From Bostrychus sinensis (Eukaryota > Chordata > Actinopteri > Gobiiformes > Eleotridae), in the NCBI GenBank assembly GCA_020698575.1, contig CM036255.1:19520501-19584500 (forward strand): a DNA stretch of 64,000 nt, read 5' to 3'. Position 1 is the stretch's first letter, and each line of letters begins with the position of its first letter. Made by a program: the position numbers and the translations under genes. The notes beneath the pieces were generated by a model. The model saw nothing but the letters and a program-made list of their open reading frames with translations, searched no databases and was not told the origin of the DNA. This document shows positions 20,040 to 32,534 of this stretch, one piece after another.

Positions 20040-20680
20040 TAGAGCTATGTTTCTACTCTGTACTGTATTCAAGTAGATATATTTACTTAAATACATCTTT
20101 TAAAGAAATTGCCTCTTGAGTTTTTCTAAAATATAACTTTACCCTTTCTAGTTACTTACAAGGTGGACGATTAAGTTAAAAAGCAATGAAAGAATTGCCA
20201 CGGGAGAGCAAGACAATTCACATTCACACAAACATATTTTTGGCACATAAGTAGAAAGCACTTACTACTACTACTACTACTATTACTTTTTAAGCTCTTT
20301 CGGCTGCTCCCTGTCTTTCGGGGTTGCCACAGCGAACCAGCTGCATGGAGATTTGTCAGGTTTTTACTCCACATGCTGTGACTAAGGTGGGTAATGTGGA
20401 TGTAGTGTCTTGCCCAGAGACACAATGACAGAATGCGCTTCAGGTCAGATTTACTTCTATTCCTACTACTATAACTTCTCAACCCATGTACTTCTTTTGG
20501 GGATTTTTTTTGTTTTATTACTTACTAGACGATTAAGATCATATGCAGACAGCCTTACGTGAGTGCACCTACTCTATTTGTAATTAAAAAAAAAATAAGG
20601 TAATGTTACTTTCACTTAAGTATGTTTTTTGAATTAGCTTCTTCTTCTTTCTGTACTTTTCTGTACTGTAGATTAACAGC
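20040..20680. repeat. Patchwork of family E and family X fragments
   Basis: 'aaatacatcttttaaagaaa' and ACT triplets (20265-20285) resemble the CAGAGGTGG MITE family; 20283-20370 ('cggctgctccctgtctttcg', 'gccacagcgaacc') is family X in reverse orientation. Boundaries are unclear. Confidence 0.5.
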
Positions 20681-20867
20681 ATGGTGGGAGGTTTTGTACT
20701 TCCTCAACAATTAAGATCACAAACCAAAACAAAGAATGGCCATATGTGTGCGCAATTCAAGACAGTTTACTGCCCAAGTTCCTTTAGTGACATCGACTTG
20801 ATGGCCGTTGATTTTATTTCCGCCTCTAGTTTTACTGCAAGAACTAGGGCATCCTCCCTCCCTCTCT

Positions 20868-20895
20868 CTCTCTCTCACTCACACACAAACACATA
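20868..20895 (+). repeat. CT/CA microsatellite
   Basis: Short (CT)n followed by (CA)n within 'cctccctccctctctctctc'. Confidence 0.8.
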
Positions 20896-21032
20896 CATTT
20901 GCCTAGAGCTCAAAACAAAATCCACCTGGTGAGAGTTAGAGACACACACATGCAGTGAAAAAAGGGCTAAAGCAGAGGGGTGGTTTAAAAAAATGGGAAA
21001 AGACAAACAGAGGCTTACATGCACACACGCTT

Positions 21033-21505
21033 CACTGTAAAAGCCAGTGGTACATAAGAAATACGTTTTTTCTCACTTTCTAACAGTTCCTCGAAATTGT
21101 AAATTCAAATGCATCAAATAGATTTAAAACTAAATTAACTCACTTTTAGCTCAAACATTAATGTTGCTAAAAAAAACAAAAAACAACGGTTTAGCTTTAC
21201 TTCCTTGTTTATTTTTTTTTTACTTTGCTGGTTTCTGTAACAACATTTTTGCATTTTTGTCATTAGTATGTAAGTAAAATACTTTTTTTTTAATACAAAA
21301 AATCCTGGTAACTACAGCTGCCAGTAATTAACCGTATATTTCACAGATTTTCTTTACAGTGTAGAGTTTGTTTGGATAAATAAAGCATTTTAGGTGTTTC
21401 ACAGTTGAAGTAAAAAAAAATAACTAGTAAATTAATCCAAAATTTATTGGAGGTAACTTGATTTGATTCTTGGCAAGTTGAATTCAATTGTGAGGTTTTA
21501 CAGTG
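21033..21505. mobile_element. Degenerate CACTGTAAAA-type (hAT-like) element
   Basis: Starts CACTGTAAAAGCC and ends GGTTTTACAGTG; an internal 'ttcacagattttctttacag' with 'taactacagctgccagtaat' matches a very common teleost non-autonomous element. No matching TSD, and an internal alternative end exists at 21361, so this may be two overlapping copies. Part of it recurs at 24838-24930. Confidence 0.5.
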
Positions 21506-23130
21506 TAGCAACATGCCTCATAAAGCAGGCACACACATACAAACACACAAACACACACAAAAATACAATGCACTCGCGCCTCGCCTGAAGCCAGCTACAG
21601 CTACACCTGGCTCAAAAACAAGAGCGCGACGCCGAGAGAGCAATAGATGTGCACTCTGCCCGTGAATTGAGGTCACGCAGAGAGAGACAGAGGTAAAACA
21701 ATAGGAGGTAGGACAAGTTAAGAAGCATTGATGGTGTGAGCTGCGTCGGCAACCATTTCTCAGCGTGGCAAAAGAAAGAGAGGGAGAGAGAGAGAGAATG
21801 GCAATGAGAGCTGATGGAAGAAAAATACGTAGATTACAACAGATAAAACACTGAAAGCTGTAATTCTGTGTTTCAGGACAATGATGCAAGGAGTCAGAAA
21901 GACGGACTTCAAAACAACTGATGTCCATTCAACATCTAGAATATGAATCACAAAGCACATCAAACATACAACAACACATAGGTTGATTAGGAAAAGATCA
22001 GAGTTTGCCAAAAAAATAAAAATAAAAAAATAGAATATCGAGATTGGTATCCTGGCTGTAAAAAAAAAAAAAAAAAACTTTATTTGGGCTCTTCTGATGG
22101 TTCAGATGCTTTGAACATTTTTAAACACTTAAAAAAAGCACATTAAAAGTTAATCCAATTCAGTGAATGTGTTGATTGATCCACTATGGAGTAAAATATC
22201 TGAAGCATTTGTCTTAATTGTGATAAAAGTAATGCAGTCCAACCTTCTGTATCTCATAAAATTAGAATAATGCCTCAGATATTTCATTTTGTGTGTTCTG
22301 AATTTTAGATACTGTTAATGCATTTTAATTGAACTACTGAAATCCTGCAGTATTTATATATATATATATTTTTAGATAATTTATTGATGTGTGTGTTTCT
22401 CCATGACTTATTAGTTCACAATAAACAACCACAACATGTAGTCTTTTTACATTAGCATATCAATAACCATTTCAAAATAGCAGTGAGTGAATTCCTACTC
22501 ATCAGTTCTAATGTAATTGCGTGTTGCGAAATCCCAGAAGTCCTCTTTCATGTTAAGTACATGTTTTCTGGCTTACTCTCCAGTGACATTTACATTATCC
22601 TCTCCCCCCCAGCCATAACCCTCTCTCTCCTCTTCCTCCTCTGTCACTTCACATGGAAACATGATTTGAACTTCCTCGTCAAGACTCAAGAGCATCTTTT
22701 GATGAACACAGCCCTGCTCATATCAATCCCTCAGCCTGTAGCAATGTTAGCGATTTCCTATGTGGAAAGCACTGTTGAGCCGCTAGAGGCATGTTGCCGT
22801 CTTAGCATGCAACATGTTAACAGCACAGTAGATCTTCCTCTGCCCCTTAACACTGCTATTAAAGTTTAAATGTGTAAATCAAAGAGAGTCATCGCACTTC
22901 CTCCTGAGCATATTGTTGTTTTCAGCTTGTGTTCCTGTATTTCCTCTTGAGTATACAATCCTGCATCCACACTGCCTCTATAGAGATTGCACTGTTTTTC
23001 TCATCTCTACCCAAAATCCCCCGAGATTTCTTGCCCCTCATTCCCACAGTCCAAAAAGATATTCAGCAATATTCTTGGTATGAATTACATTAACCTTGTG
23101 TTACCCTGACAGTAACCGCATACTCTACAT
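21506..23130. other. Non-coding stretch, no gene seen
   Basis: Contains CA-rich sequence (21520-21560), a somewhat CpG-containing part (21570-21680), GA repeats (21770-21800), a poly-A at 22062-22078 and an AT run near 22360. The 128-codon frame at 22483-22869 lacks protein-like features. Confidence 0.45.
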
Positions 23131-23139
23131 TTGTTTATT

Positions 23140-23240
23140 TGCTTCTGCTTATTCCTGTTAGGGGTCACAGGTGGCTGGAGTCCATCCCAGGAACTATGGG
23201 TTTTAGGTGGGGTACACCTGGGACAATGGCCAGTTACTCA
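23140..23240 (-). repeat. Family D repeat
   Basis: 'gggtcacaggtggctggagt' and 'ggtggggtacacctgggaca', a standard fish dispersed-repeat core. Confidence 0.65.
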
Positions 23241-23269
23241 CTTTCTTTTTCTCAAAAACCTTTCTTACA

Positions 23270-23945
23270 CTGCCAGGGGTAATCATATGTCTCTAGTGTT
23301 GTCTCATCTAGAATACTTCTCAGTTAAATGGTCTGCAACAAATAAAACTGATATAACAAACCTTCAGATCGTCCAAAATAAGGCTGCTCGCTTAGATGTC
23401 CTTGCTCTACTAGTGTCTCTGAAATGCACCAGGCATTATCCTGGCCTTTCCTTAACATTCAAATACAGTATAACTTACTTATATTTATAAAGAAAGTAAT
23501 TTTAACAGGTTGATCACATTCTTTTGTGGAAGAGTCAAATATTTGGATCAGATACATTCACATTATACTTGCTATAAATGTGAAACAAATTTAATTGTAA
23601 CTTGTTCTAATATAAATTTTCTACAAAGTTTTTTAGATCATCTCAGCAATGGATTAAATTATCTAAAAAGTTAAGGGATCTACCCAGTTTATATCCTTTT
23701 AAAAACTCTGATTGATTGCTTCATGTGTTATGTGTCTTCATGTGTTTTTAGAAAGGGTTTTCTGAGTATATGTTATGTCTTTTATTCTATAATGATCTGA
23801 TTCTGACTGATCTGTAAACATTGCAGTATATTGTAAATGCATTTTGTATTCAAATTATTGCATTTTTTAATCTGGATTCCGGTAAGACTAGCAACCACCA
23901 CAGTGGAAGCTAATGGGGTTCCTAATCAATAAACAAAATAAACAA
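23270..23945 (+). mobile_element. LINE relic: RT C-terminal region and 3' end
   Basis: One frame gives LSHLEYFSVKWSATNKTDI and LQIVQNKAARL, matching the 'ILSHLDYCxxVW...LQxxQNRAARL' block near the C terminus of L2/Rex1/CR1-type reverse transcriptases. A later frame gives LSKKLRDLPSLYPFKNS, the usual final block. The 3' end has 'gctaatggggttcctaatca' followed by an AATAAA-like tail, a typical LINE terminus. Heavily mutated with stops and shifts. Confidence 0.72.
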
Positions 23946-24150
23946 CATTTAGTAATGACTGCAAAAATCACACAAGTTTCCATAGGTTGCTCTGGTTTCG
24001 CCTATCACCAAAAACATGTGGATCAGGTTGGCCCATAGTGGCAACGTACAGTCACAGCGGCTCAGGATTAACCCTCCATCTGATCTACGCAAATTTGTTG
24101 TACACCTTGTATGTATAATGACAAATAAAGCACTATACTTTACTTAAATT
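23946..24150 (+). mobile_element. Second LINE/SINE 3' end fragment
   Basis: Ends 'tgtataatgacaaataaagc' followed by a short TACTTTA tail, typical of retroelement 3' ends. The upstream part is not diagnostic. Confidence 0.4.
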
Positions 24151-24234
24151 TACTTTAAACAGTATGCTCAAAGAGCTGACCCTCCACCCAGTGAGTGAAT
24201 GCTTGACCCACTGTTGTCCCACTGTAAATTATTA

Positions 24235-24762
24235 CCGTATTTTCTGCACTATAGGGCGTTCCGGATTATAAGGTGCACTGTCATTGAATGGTCTATTTTC
24301 AAACTTTTTTCACATATAAAGCGCTCCGGACTAAAAGGCGAACCAATAAGTCAGTCAGTCAAACTTTATTCAACGCGGTCATCATAACTCCCAAACTTGT
24401 TCAGTTGTAACGCGTGAATAAAAAACACAATCTGAGACCGCTAAATCAAACGATAGCGTATTCACATTAACTCATAACTGTTCAGTTAACGTTATAAGAA
24501 AATACAACACAATACACTCACTTTTTCAGTTCATTCCTCATCCACAAACCCCTCAAATTCTTCACCATCAGTGTCCGAGTTAAACTGTTGGGCGATTACG
24601 GCAATATTATGGTGAAGCACAGTATGCATTACTCCGCGATACTGCTGACTACGATAGCCGTAAATAAATTCATATATAAGGCGCCCTGGATTATAAGGTG
24701 CACTGTCATTTTCTAAGAAGACTGAAGGCTTTTAAGTGCGACCTATAGTGCAGAAAATATGG
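24235..24762. mobile_element. Tc1/mariner-type MITE with TA duplication
   Basis: Starts CCGTATTTTCTGCACTATAG and ends CTATAGTGCAGAAAATATGG, flanked by TA on each side (24233-24234 and 24763-24764). Subterminal direct and inverted copies of 'ggattataaggtgcactgtc' occur at both ends. 528 bp, no transposase. I know this TIR as one of the most abundant fish MITEs. Confidence 0.88.
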
Positions 24763-24837
24763 TAATTTAAAAAAAGGAGTGTTATAAAAACGGCATTGGG
24801 AATTGAGGACAAAAAAAAATTTGAAAAGGCAAACAGA

Positions 24838-24930
24838 AGCCAATAAAACCCATCAGTACATAAGAAATATGTTTTTCCTCACTAAGTTCTGCTAAATAGT
24901 AAATGCATCAAATAGACTAGAATGAATTAG
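24838..24930. repeat. Partial copy of the 21033 element
   Basis: 'cagtacataagaaatatg' and 'aaatgcatcaaatagac' match 21050-21130. Confidence 0.55.
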
Positions 24931-25725
24931 AATAGACAGCCTCAGCCTGTCCAATCTAATGTAAACACTAATAGCTATGTGTACTAAAGTGAAAGATAAA
25001 TTAATATTCCCTGCCAGTTTGTGTCGTAGCCCTCAGCAATGACAGTGCACAAATACTGAGAAGAGTTAGTCAGCAGGGCCAACCTAACTTGAGTATCTGC
25101 ATTAAACACACAAACAGACGCACACACACGCACGCTGAGCGGAGAAGTCGTTTACCTTGAAGAAACAAAAGAGTGAAAGAGAAATGGCATTGAGCCTGAA
25201 CCAGACTGAGCTATAGAGGAATACTTCACTGCCACCTCTCTACTCTCATCTCTGCAGCAGTATGGGAGGCTCGGCAAGAAAAAAAACTCACAGCAAAAGT
25301 CAATTAAAAGTAAAATACATGTGTTTTTGTTGAAGATGATTTGAAATATGTTTCATTATGCAGAAATATCCCAGTACTAAACAAGGAGGTCGCTGAAGAA
25401 TTGACGTTCGTGTCTGCAATAAAATGTGAAAAAAAACTTTTCAATAAATTTTTTCATTTGATTAGCGACAGTGTTCACTCAATCCACACAAAAAAAACAA
25501 AAAAAAAAAGAAATTACAGATACACCCTCTATACTGACTGGCTGCTATAAAATAATCAAGGTTTTGGCCAAAACATAGGGATTTATCTTTACTGGATCAA
25601 CAGACAATGGCCAGTGTTGGATTGAGGCCACTGGATTTTGTTGTACACTGATACTTACAATGGCAAGCGTAACATTACATTTCTGGCAGTGCATTTATGG
25701 CATTTAGGTACAATATCCATTTATT
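24931..25725. other. Non-coding stretch, no gene seen
   Basis: No repeat family recognised; minor A-rich runs (25490-25510). On the minus strand, 25155-25190 has a strong pyrimidine tract ending in AG, with no supporting exon. Confidence 0.45.
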
Positions 25726-25960
25726 TCATTAACTTGATGGAACTTATCCCAGCAGCTATGGGCCAAATGTGGACAATGGACAGTCAGCTGCAATGCTAAC
25801 ACTTTACAGACACAAACTGAAGAAGCTGGACCCAGAGGCCCACAGTAGCATGGGGGGGACATGCAGACTCACAAAGACAGTGTGCTGGACAGCCCAAGGA
25901 TCAAACTCACAACCTTCTTGTTGAAGAACAGGAGAACTACCCACTCTGATGTTGACCTAT
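25726..25960 (-). repeat. Family D repeat, long copy
   Basis: 'ggaacttatcccagcagcta', 'acacaaactgaagaagctgg', 'gacatgcagactcacaaaga' and 'ggatcaaactcacaaccttc' correspond to successive parts of the ubiquitous fish repeat (title block, thread of 'aacatgcaaactccacac' and B-box-like end). Confidence 0.55.
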
Positions 25961-26539
25961 AGGCACAACATAGGCTACTGTATTCTCACCAACATAGCAA
26001 CTGACCTCAAGAGCCCGACATTAAACCCTCCACACACATGTATACAAACAATAAAATAAACCCAACTCACACAGCTCAAATGATAACCAGTCCCTAGCTA
26101 CAGCCATACACATGCATTAGATGAAAGGAAACAACTTTATCTGGTCAGCACAACTTTGCCCCTTAGGACTGATGCTATCTGGATGTGTGTGCATCACACC
26201 TTAAACTAGGCTAGCCCATACCCGCGGGTTTAGCACTGACACCACACGCTCACGGACTCAGGGGAGGGTTTGCTCTTTAGTCAGGGCTGTACATGGGGAC
26301 TGGAAACTCTGCAGCATTGACTTCACACTTTAACAAAGATGGAAAGATACGGGGAATTTTGAATCCCACTGAGAAAATAGAATGTACTGTACCCACCACA
26401 AAATGTCTTGCTCTCAGAGGTTCAATCCGCATCATAAAGGCTGTCTTCTCATATATCTACAGAACAAAGTGACCTATACACTATCAAATAAAGAACACGT
26501 AGGTACACAGTATGTAATGTTCTAAACAATTACAGCTCA
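25961..26539. other. Non-coding stretch, no gene seen
   Basis: Unremarkable. Confidence 0.45.
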
Positions 26540-26960
26540 TCAGCTGAGAAGGGTGCGTTTAAGAAAAACACATTTATTGCAACATACAAAATCGGCCTAT
26601 TTAAAAAGGCAGTGGAAATATGAGACTGTTCAGCTTCTCCCACCATAATGACTGAGCAGCTTTCTGATTGCTATCAAGATATTTTTCTTAAAGCCGCCTC
26701 CTTGTTCAAATCAAATCTGATTTTCTGGCAGGCTGTTGTTCCCCATGCTGTTACGCTGGTTTGGCAGGCCACTGAAAAGTGCAGCTTGCATATTTTACCA
26801 TAAAATATCACGCTGGCAAGATTATTGTCATAAGCATAACAAAGCACATGTCACCGTGGCCACTAATGCTAATTTTGCTAGCATCTTGAGAGTCATGCTG
26901 GACACGACGCAGCGTGGCTGTCATTCTTTCGCAGCGTGAATGTAATCCAGTGCCAAACTA
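26540..26960. promoter_or_regulatory. Possible conserved non-coding block
   Basis: Repeat-free, even composition, with clusters such as 'tcaagatatttttcttaaag', 'caaatcaaatctgattttc' and 'gcacatgtcaccgtggccac'. Looks like an ancient enhancer-type block between repeats. Not tested against other genomes. Confidence 0.3.
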
Positions 26961-28679
26961 AGAAGGACTGTTCACACACATCACTTTGTGTGTAAGCTTG
27001 TTCAAAAATACTAAAAATAATACTTCACTTGACATTTTAGACCAGTTGTTCTCATCTGAAAGTCTTTTATGGCCCACTTTTTGTACAAAGAGTTATTTTT
27101 GTGACTATTTAATGATGACCTTTATGGCACATGTACTGGATTTTAAAATAGGCTTCACAATGTCATGTGATTTAAAGAAGGCAAGGCTGAACAGTGAAAG
27201 TACAGGTATATTGTTGTTGTTGTTTTAGTGGTTATTCTAATGGTTTACTACCCCAGCAAATATGAGCCTTGGGCAGTGTACAGAGTGGACACACATTCAT
27301 TTACTAGAGGCAACATAGCTTGACCCTGTCTTTGAATGCATAGGAGGTGCTAACTACTCTGCCACTGAGCACCCTTGATTGTTTTAATGGTTTAGATTAT
27401 CAGCTTTCTTTTTTCTTTGTGCTTTCTACTGTAACACACATAACCACAATTCAAATCACTTTGATGCAGACAGTGTACCGCCTCAAAGTAAACACTTGAC
27501 TCATTTATTAACTGAACCATCTTAACATCTCTCAGACTTGCACTTTTCTGTGAATACATTAACACCCAAAGGCCCAAATTATGTCTTTATGCAACGTGAG
27601 ACATTGCATGTAAAATACAAAGTGATGATCTAATAAGTTTAGGAATCAACCAGCCTGCACAGAAAGTCGTGACCACAAAAAAAAAAAAAAAAAAAAAAAA
27701 ACTCCCACTCAAATACACAGCCAGGGAGCAGTAAGCCTCGGCACACATCTGCACTAATACCTGCTGTCACTGTTAGACACATAAAGAGACACTCTGAGTC
27801 ATCACTAAATGGTTAATATTTGACTTTATAATTCCTAGGAGTGCTGAAGAAGAGGGTACTTTTTAAATAAGAAAGTGAGCCTGCTGAGTGGAGTGGGAGG
27901 GAAAAGGTTCAATTTCTAAAGTTGTCTGAGTGTCCTTGAGCATGACATTTAACATTGAGTTGCATATAAGGTTGTATGCTTGTGGGAGTGAACAGACTAA
28001 TATTTTGGTGAATGGGTTTAGCAGTCACCACTGACACTAAGGTCTAGTAAAACATATTTTTAGTCAGATTTTAGATTTAATTTTGTTGCTTTTGCAGATA
28101 TTTATAAAGTTGCAGGTATTTTTAGACCAAACAACTTTCCTAACCAAGTGATGTTGATGCAACCGTTCCACTGAAGCTGTATTCCTCCTGAGACTGTTCC
28201 CACTGACCAATCTAAATTGTTTATCTAAAATGGGGCTGGCCATTCGTGGCTGACAAGTGGTTACTGGCCTGTGGCTCTTTGTGGCTGAAAATGTATTTCC
28301 TAAACATGAAACAATAATCTTAAAAACAACAAGACTTCCACAACGTACCAAATGGTGTGAAGTGAGAGGAGCTCCTATACAGCATCTATACATTATGCAT
28401 TCTGGACTATGACGCAATCTTTTTTCACAATCCACTCCAGTCAATGTCCAGCTATAAAGAGAAAATACAGAATATATTCATTCCTATTTGTCTACAAAGT
28501 AAAACTGTGATGTACCATAGATTTCCCAGTGTTCCCTGGCATCAGTATATATAAAAAAAAACATGGACGTGCAAAGACATAACTACAAATCACTCAAGTT
28601 TGACTGAACTTGCAGCATCAAATGAATACAAAACTACATTCCTAACAGCTCCACACATTAAATATTAAGGACATCACTT
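26961..28679. other. Non-coding stretch, no gene seen
   Basis: Contains poly-A at 27677-27701 and a possible decayed hAT left end at 27044 ('cagttgttctcatctg'). The 126-codon minus frame at 28064-28444 has no recognisable content. Confidence 0.45.
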
Positions 28680-28915
28680 TTGCAAGCAACTCAAAGAAAA
28701 GATCGCTGGAGGCTTGTGTGTCATCGAGCAAAGTATGAATAACACTCCCTCATTAATTAGTGTTATGCACAAATCCATTATTTAAGTCCGAACCAGGAGT
28801 TTGCTAAATGCACTTAGGACTCCTTAGCTCCTTTTTGCAGCCATAAAGAAAAGCTTGTAGCTGCAGAGCCGAACACCATAATCCAACAATAATGAAGACT
28901 CCTAATTAGCTTGGC
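28680..28915. promoter_or_regulatory. Possible conserved non-coding block
   Basis: Repeat-free with homeodomain-type cores 'cctcattaattagtgttatg' and 'gactcctaattagcttgg'. Enhancer-like by composition only. Confidence 0.28.
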
Positions 28916-29476
28916 GTGCGTGTGTATGTGAGCTTGTCAGGAAGCGGGTGGTATGATTTCAGTTGTCGGGGGGTAAGTGAGTGTGAATCAACCCTGCTGA
29001 CTTCAAATGCACTCACACAGACACAAACAGCCTGTGTTAAGCTCCACACGCCACTCAATACACTATTCATTGTTCCCAGTGCTAGGGAAACATACGCTGG
29101 GCTAAATGGTACAGTATGGATCAGTTTGGTGGGGTACAATTCTATAAGTAATGTTTTTTTTTTTGTTCTGTTCTATAGATTATTAAGAACAGCATCATAC
29201 ATTTGATAGCCTATTTTAGGGAAGTACAACCAAAGTACTATAATTATCCCTCAATATCATAAAGCCCCTTTCTTTTTGAACATTTTTTTTTGCACCAGAT
29301 GGCCTTCCACATGCTGCCCTCTTCATTTTTACCAGGCTTGGGAAAGACACATATTGGTGCTGGAGTTTTTGGACTCACATAAGAGAATCAAACCCCTGAC
29401 CTCCCACACAAAAAGCAGGGGAAATAACCACTTCACCACTAGAGAGCCATCTGTTACCATTCAAAAGACATGTTTT

Positions 29477-29925
29477 GTGCCAGTCCTAAGCCTGAATAAA
29501 TGGAGAGGGTGGCCTCAGGAGTAGGGCTGGGTATCGTTCAGATTTTTTCGATACCAGTTCTTAAACGATACCTGGTTTTTGATACCAGTATGTGAGCGAT
29601 ACTTTTTCTGATAACCACAGTGCACTAATTAATCTTCTACAATCATAAAACACAATAATATTGAATAAAATACCTTTTTTTTTAGCTGTATGTTAAAACC
29701 AGACGTTTGTGTTATGTGTTTGATTCAGACAGGCAAAGGAACATTGCCACTAGGTATTGAAACATGGTATCAAATAAAACCTTTTTTTTTTTTTTTTATA
29801 CCAGTTGTATCATAACTTTTCTTTCAACACCAAATACTTAACATTTAACGGTACCCAGCCCTACTCAGGACAGACAGCCAGGCTAAAACCTGCACACTGG
29901 GAGGGAGATGTTTTAGCCTGGCTAT
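29477..29925 (+). repeat. Family X copy interrupted by a hAT MITE
   Basis: 'gtcctaagcctgaataaatg' plus 'gagagggtggcctcagga' (up to 29521) continues after the MITE as 'caggacagacagccagg' and 'ctaaaacctgcaca', as in the uninterrupted copy at 53-190. This proves the order of insertion. Confidence 0.75.
29522..29863. mobile_element. hAT-type MITE, 8-bp TSD
   Basis: Starts TAGGGCTGGGTATCG and ends CGGTACCCAGCCCTA, a 14 of 15 inverted repeat. Flanks 'ctcaggag' (29514-29521) and 'ctcaggac' (29864-29871) match at 7 of 8. 342 bp with internal 'gataccagt' repeats. No transposase. Confidence 0.88.
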
Positions 29926-30776
29926 ATGTAACCCTATATGTAACCCTAGTCCAAATTAATGTTATACAACATTTAGGAACACATGGATCTCACTGGTATG
30001 TTCTATGTAATACGGTACGTAACAAGCATGGTGAGTATACAAGACGATTACAGGGTTGCTATTCCAAACCCTGTCTTTTTATACTGAGTGGCCCTGCAGA
30101 GCATATTCTGGAGAGAGATCGACAGAGGGAGGGGTGGAGAGTAGGCTGTAGTGACACATGGACATTATTTATGGCCATTCACTATCTGTGCTCCAGTGCT
30201 GTGGAGTTTGTGTGGACAGTGCATCACATCAGCATGTGAACGTATGTGTGTGTTGGAGTATTGAGAGGAGCAGCGTCGGGAAGGTTTTGCTGAGTCATTG
30301 GGCTCATTTCATTTACTCTTCAGGAAAGAGCTGCGACGTAACCTTGAATAAACTTTGATGGCTCACTGGATGATTTAGGGAACACAGGTAGCCAACGGGA
30401 TGTGATAGCTCAGTGGAGATTGTAATGTTGAACCGAATGCTATTGGACCTGGAGTATTCATCATGGTTCAGAGTCAACCACAACAGATAAAACTAACAGC
30501 ACTTGGAGAACACAGACCTGATCACCTCCTGCAGTGTTAATAAATCCTGTAATCCTGTTCATGTTTTTAAGTTGTTCACAGACAAAAGGGGAGGCAGAAA
30601 TAATCAAAAAATCATTCAAATGCCTTCAAAAAAATATAACAGTGTTTACCATCTCTATTTAACATTTAACTTTCATTTTGGACATTTGGAAGATCAGTTT
30701 TCAGGATGTATCCAACCTCATAACCATAACAATCAAGTTGGACCCCAGCATTCAAAGACCCATAATGTATATATAT
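29926..30776. other. Non-coding stretch, no gene seen
   Basis: Begins with a direct duplication 'tatatgtaaccc' (two copies near 29925-29947). The open frames at 29805-30239 and 30503-30793 have no support. Confidence 0.45.
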
Positions 30777-31465
30777 TAGGGCTGGGACTTTAACGCATTA
30801 ATCACGATTAATTAATTACAGAGAATTAACGCATAAAAAAAATTAATGCAATTACTCGCACTTGTCTGTGACAACATGAAACTTTTCTCAGTGACCTAGT
30901 TTCTGGTGCACAGTAACCAGGGCTGGACATCCACACGACCAAAACACCAAATGTGAGCGGATTTCAGCTGTGAACAGTTGGATAACGTGCCACAGACTGC
31001 ACCACAGGGAACTGCGGGGCAGAGGTCAGCCGCATCCGTGCAGTCAGCACAACTTTACTTTCACTTTCAAACGCGCTGCTTCAAGGCGCCGCTCATCGTC
31101 TCTCCGATCGTTCTCACAGCTGTCTGACGCACACTGGAGACAGAGGTCCATTGGGTTCAGAGGTGAAGGACAGAGGACAGATCCAGGCGGAGGTCACACG
31201 CAGAGCACAGGAGGGGAGACGAGAGAGAGGCACGCGTTACTACGAGCACAGGAGGTGGAGATCGATGCACAAACGCTGATTACTGCCCTGTTTGACTGCG
31301 GTGTTTGAAATAAAGTTAAAATATGCCAGAACATACAAATAAGCTCTTATATTTTATTTCTGACATAAATATTGCTATTTGATAAAAATGCGATTAATCG
31401 CGATTAATTAATTACAGAGCCTGTAATTAATTAGATTAATTTTTTTTAATCGAGTCCCACCAATA
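30777..31465. mobile_element. hAT-type MITE, perfect 8-bp TSD
   Basis: Starts TAGGGCTGGGACTTTAACGC and ends CGAGTCCCACCAATA. Flanks are 'atatatat' on both sides (30769-30776 and 31466-31473), which is also simple AT sequence. Subterminal 'gcgattaatcgcgattaatt' arrays are typical. The interior (30930-31310) is CpG-rich and contains a 112-codon frame without recognisable domains. Confidence 0.85.
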
Positions 31466-31539
31466 ATATATATAAAAAAGAATAACTAGAAACAAATGTG
31501 GAGACTTTCTCCAATCCATATACTGCAATGATAAAAATT

Positions 31540-31765
31540 ATTATCTTTTAGTTCAGTGGTAAATGCTTTATTTATTTGGCCACAAAGCATATATGTCGCA
31601 GCATACCATAAAGTAGTCAAAATGCTAAAGAATAGACTAAAACAAAGCATTCCTTGCTTTGCTGACCACTCGTGGCTGGAGTTAGTATTTCATGGTAATG
31701 GTAGAGTTCTTTTAACTTTCTTAGATTGGGAAACATGTCCTTTTTGGCGCATTACTGACCTTGTA
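31540..31765 (-). repeat. Family B copy
   Basis: 'tcagtggtaaatgctttatt', 'ccactcgtggctggagttag' and 'cttagattgggaaacatg'. It runs straight into the ATGT microsatellite. Confidence 0.6.
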
Positions 31766-31784
31766 ATGTATGTATGTATGTATG

Positions 31785-31814
<30 letters not shown>
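31766..31814 (+). repeat. (ATGT)n microsatellite
   Basis: About 12 tetranucleotide units. Confidence 0.97.
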
Positions 31815-31815
<1 letters not shown>

Positions 31816-32534
31816 TAAGTTTGAAACAACGATGCATCCATACTCAAGGTCAATTATACTTCACAATCTGATATCATCCTATGCCTTTGGCATAAGTAGT
31901 ATACATTTCTTGTCTTTTCCTACCACACTGGTTTTATTGAAAGAGCCCCATTAGCAGCCGCTTGTATAAGTCTTTTGCCACTCAACTTAATCAGCCCATT
32001 TTACATCATAGAATAAAATGGCCTTTTTACAGGGCTTTACACTGGGCCATTAGCAGCTAACATCTAGACTATAAAGACAGTGACCTTCTGCCTAGCTGCA
32101 CTTGCTCACATTAAAATCTCAAATCAGCTGAGTAAGTAATCCCCACAAACAATAACCAAAAGCTCATCAACATTTACCCAACATAAATTCATAAGTTGGG
32201 TCACTGTGTAATGGTTTGCAAATCCTATATACTGCAACCATAACCATATACTCACAACAGAACATATGAGCTGAAGTTACATCTGCATCATGCAAAGAAA
32301 AAAACGTGTTTTTATGAGATCCGCAAATCATTATTCTGTTTATTTGCATTTTACACAGAGCCTAAAGTTATTCAGAACAGGGTTTGTATTTGCTGATAAA
32401 ACTTTTTTTTCATTTTCAAAACAGTACAATCTAACTGTAAGTGTTGCAGATAAGCACTGTAGAGAAAAGGATTCAGTTCATCTTCTTTTGGTATCTCATA
32501 CACTCCATCATGTATGAATTGGAGGTGATCATAC
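31815..32534. other. Non-coding stretch, no gene seen
   Basis: Unique AT-rich sequence preceding (on the plus strand) the candidate exon. Confidence 0.45.

Noticed and set aside
21033..21505. Complete hAT MITE with CACTGTAAAA ends
   Set aside because: Ends match but flanks (acacgctt and tagcaaca) do not, so I report only a degenerate element.
30970..31308. 112-codon Arg-rich frame
   Set aside because: Lies wholly inside the TSD-flanked hAT MITE at 30777-31465; CpG-rich sequence gives long frames by chance.
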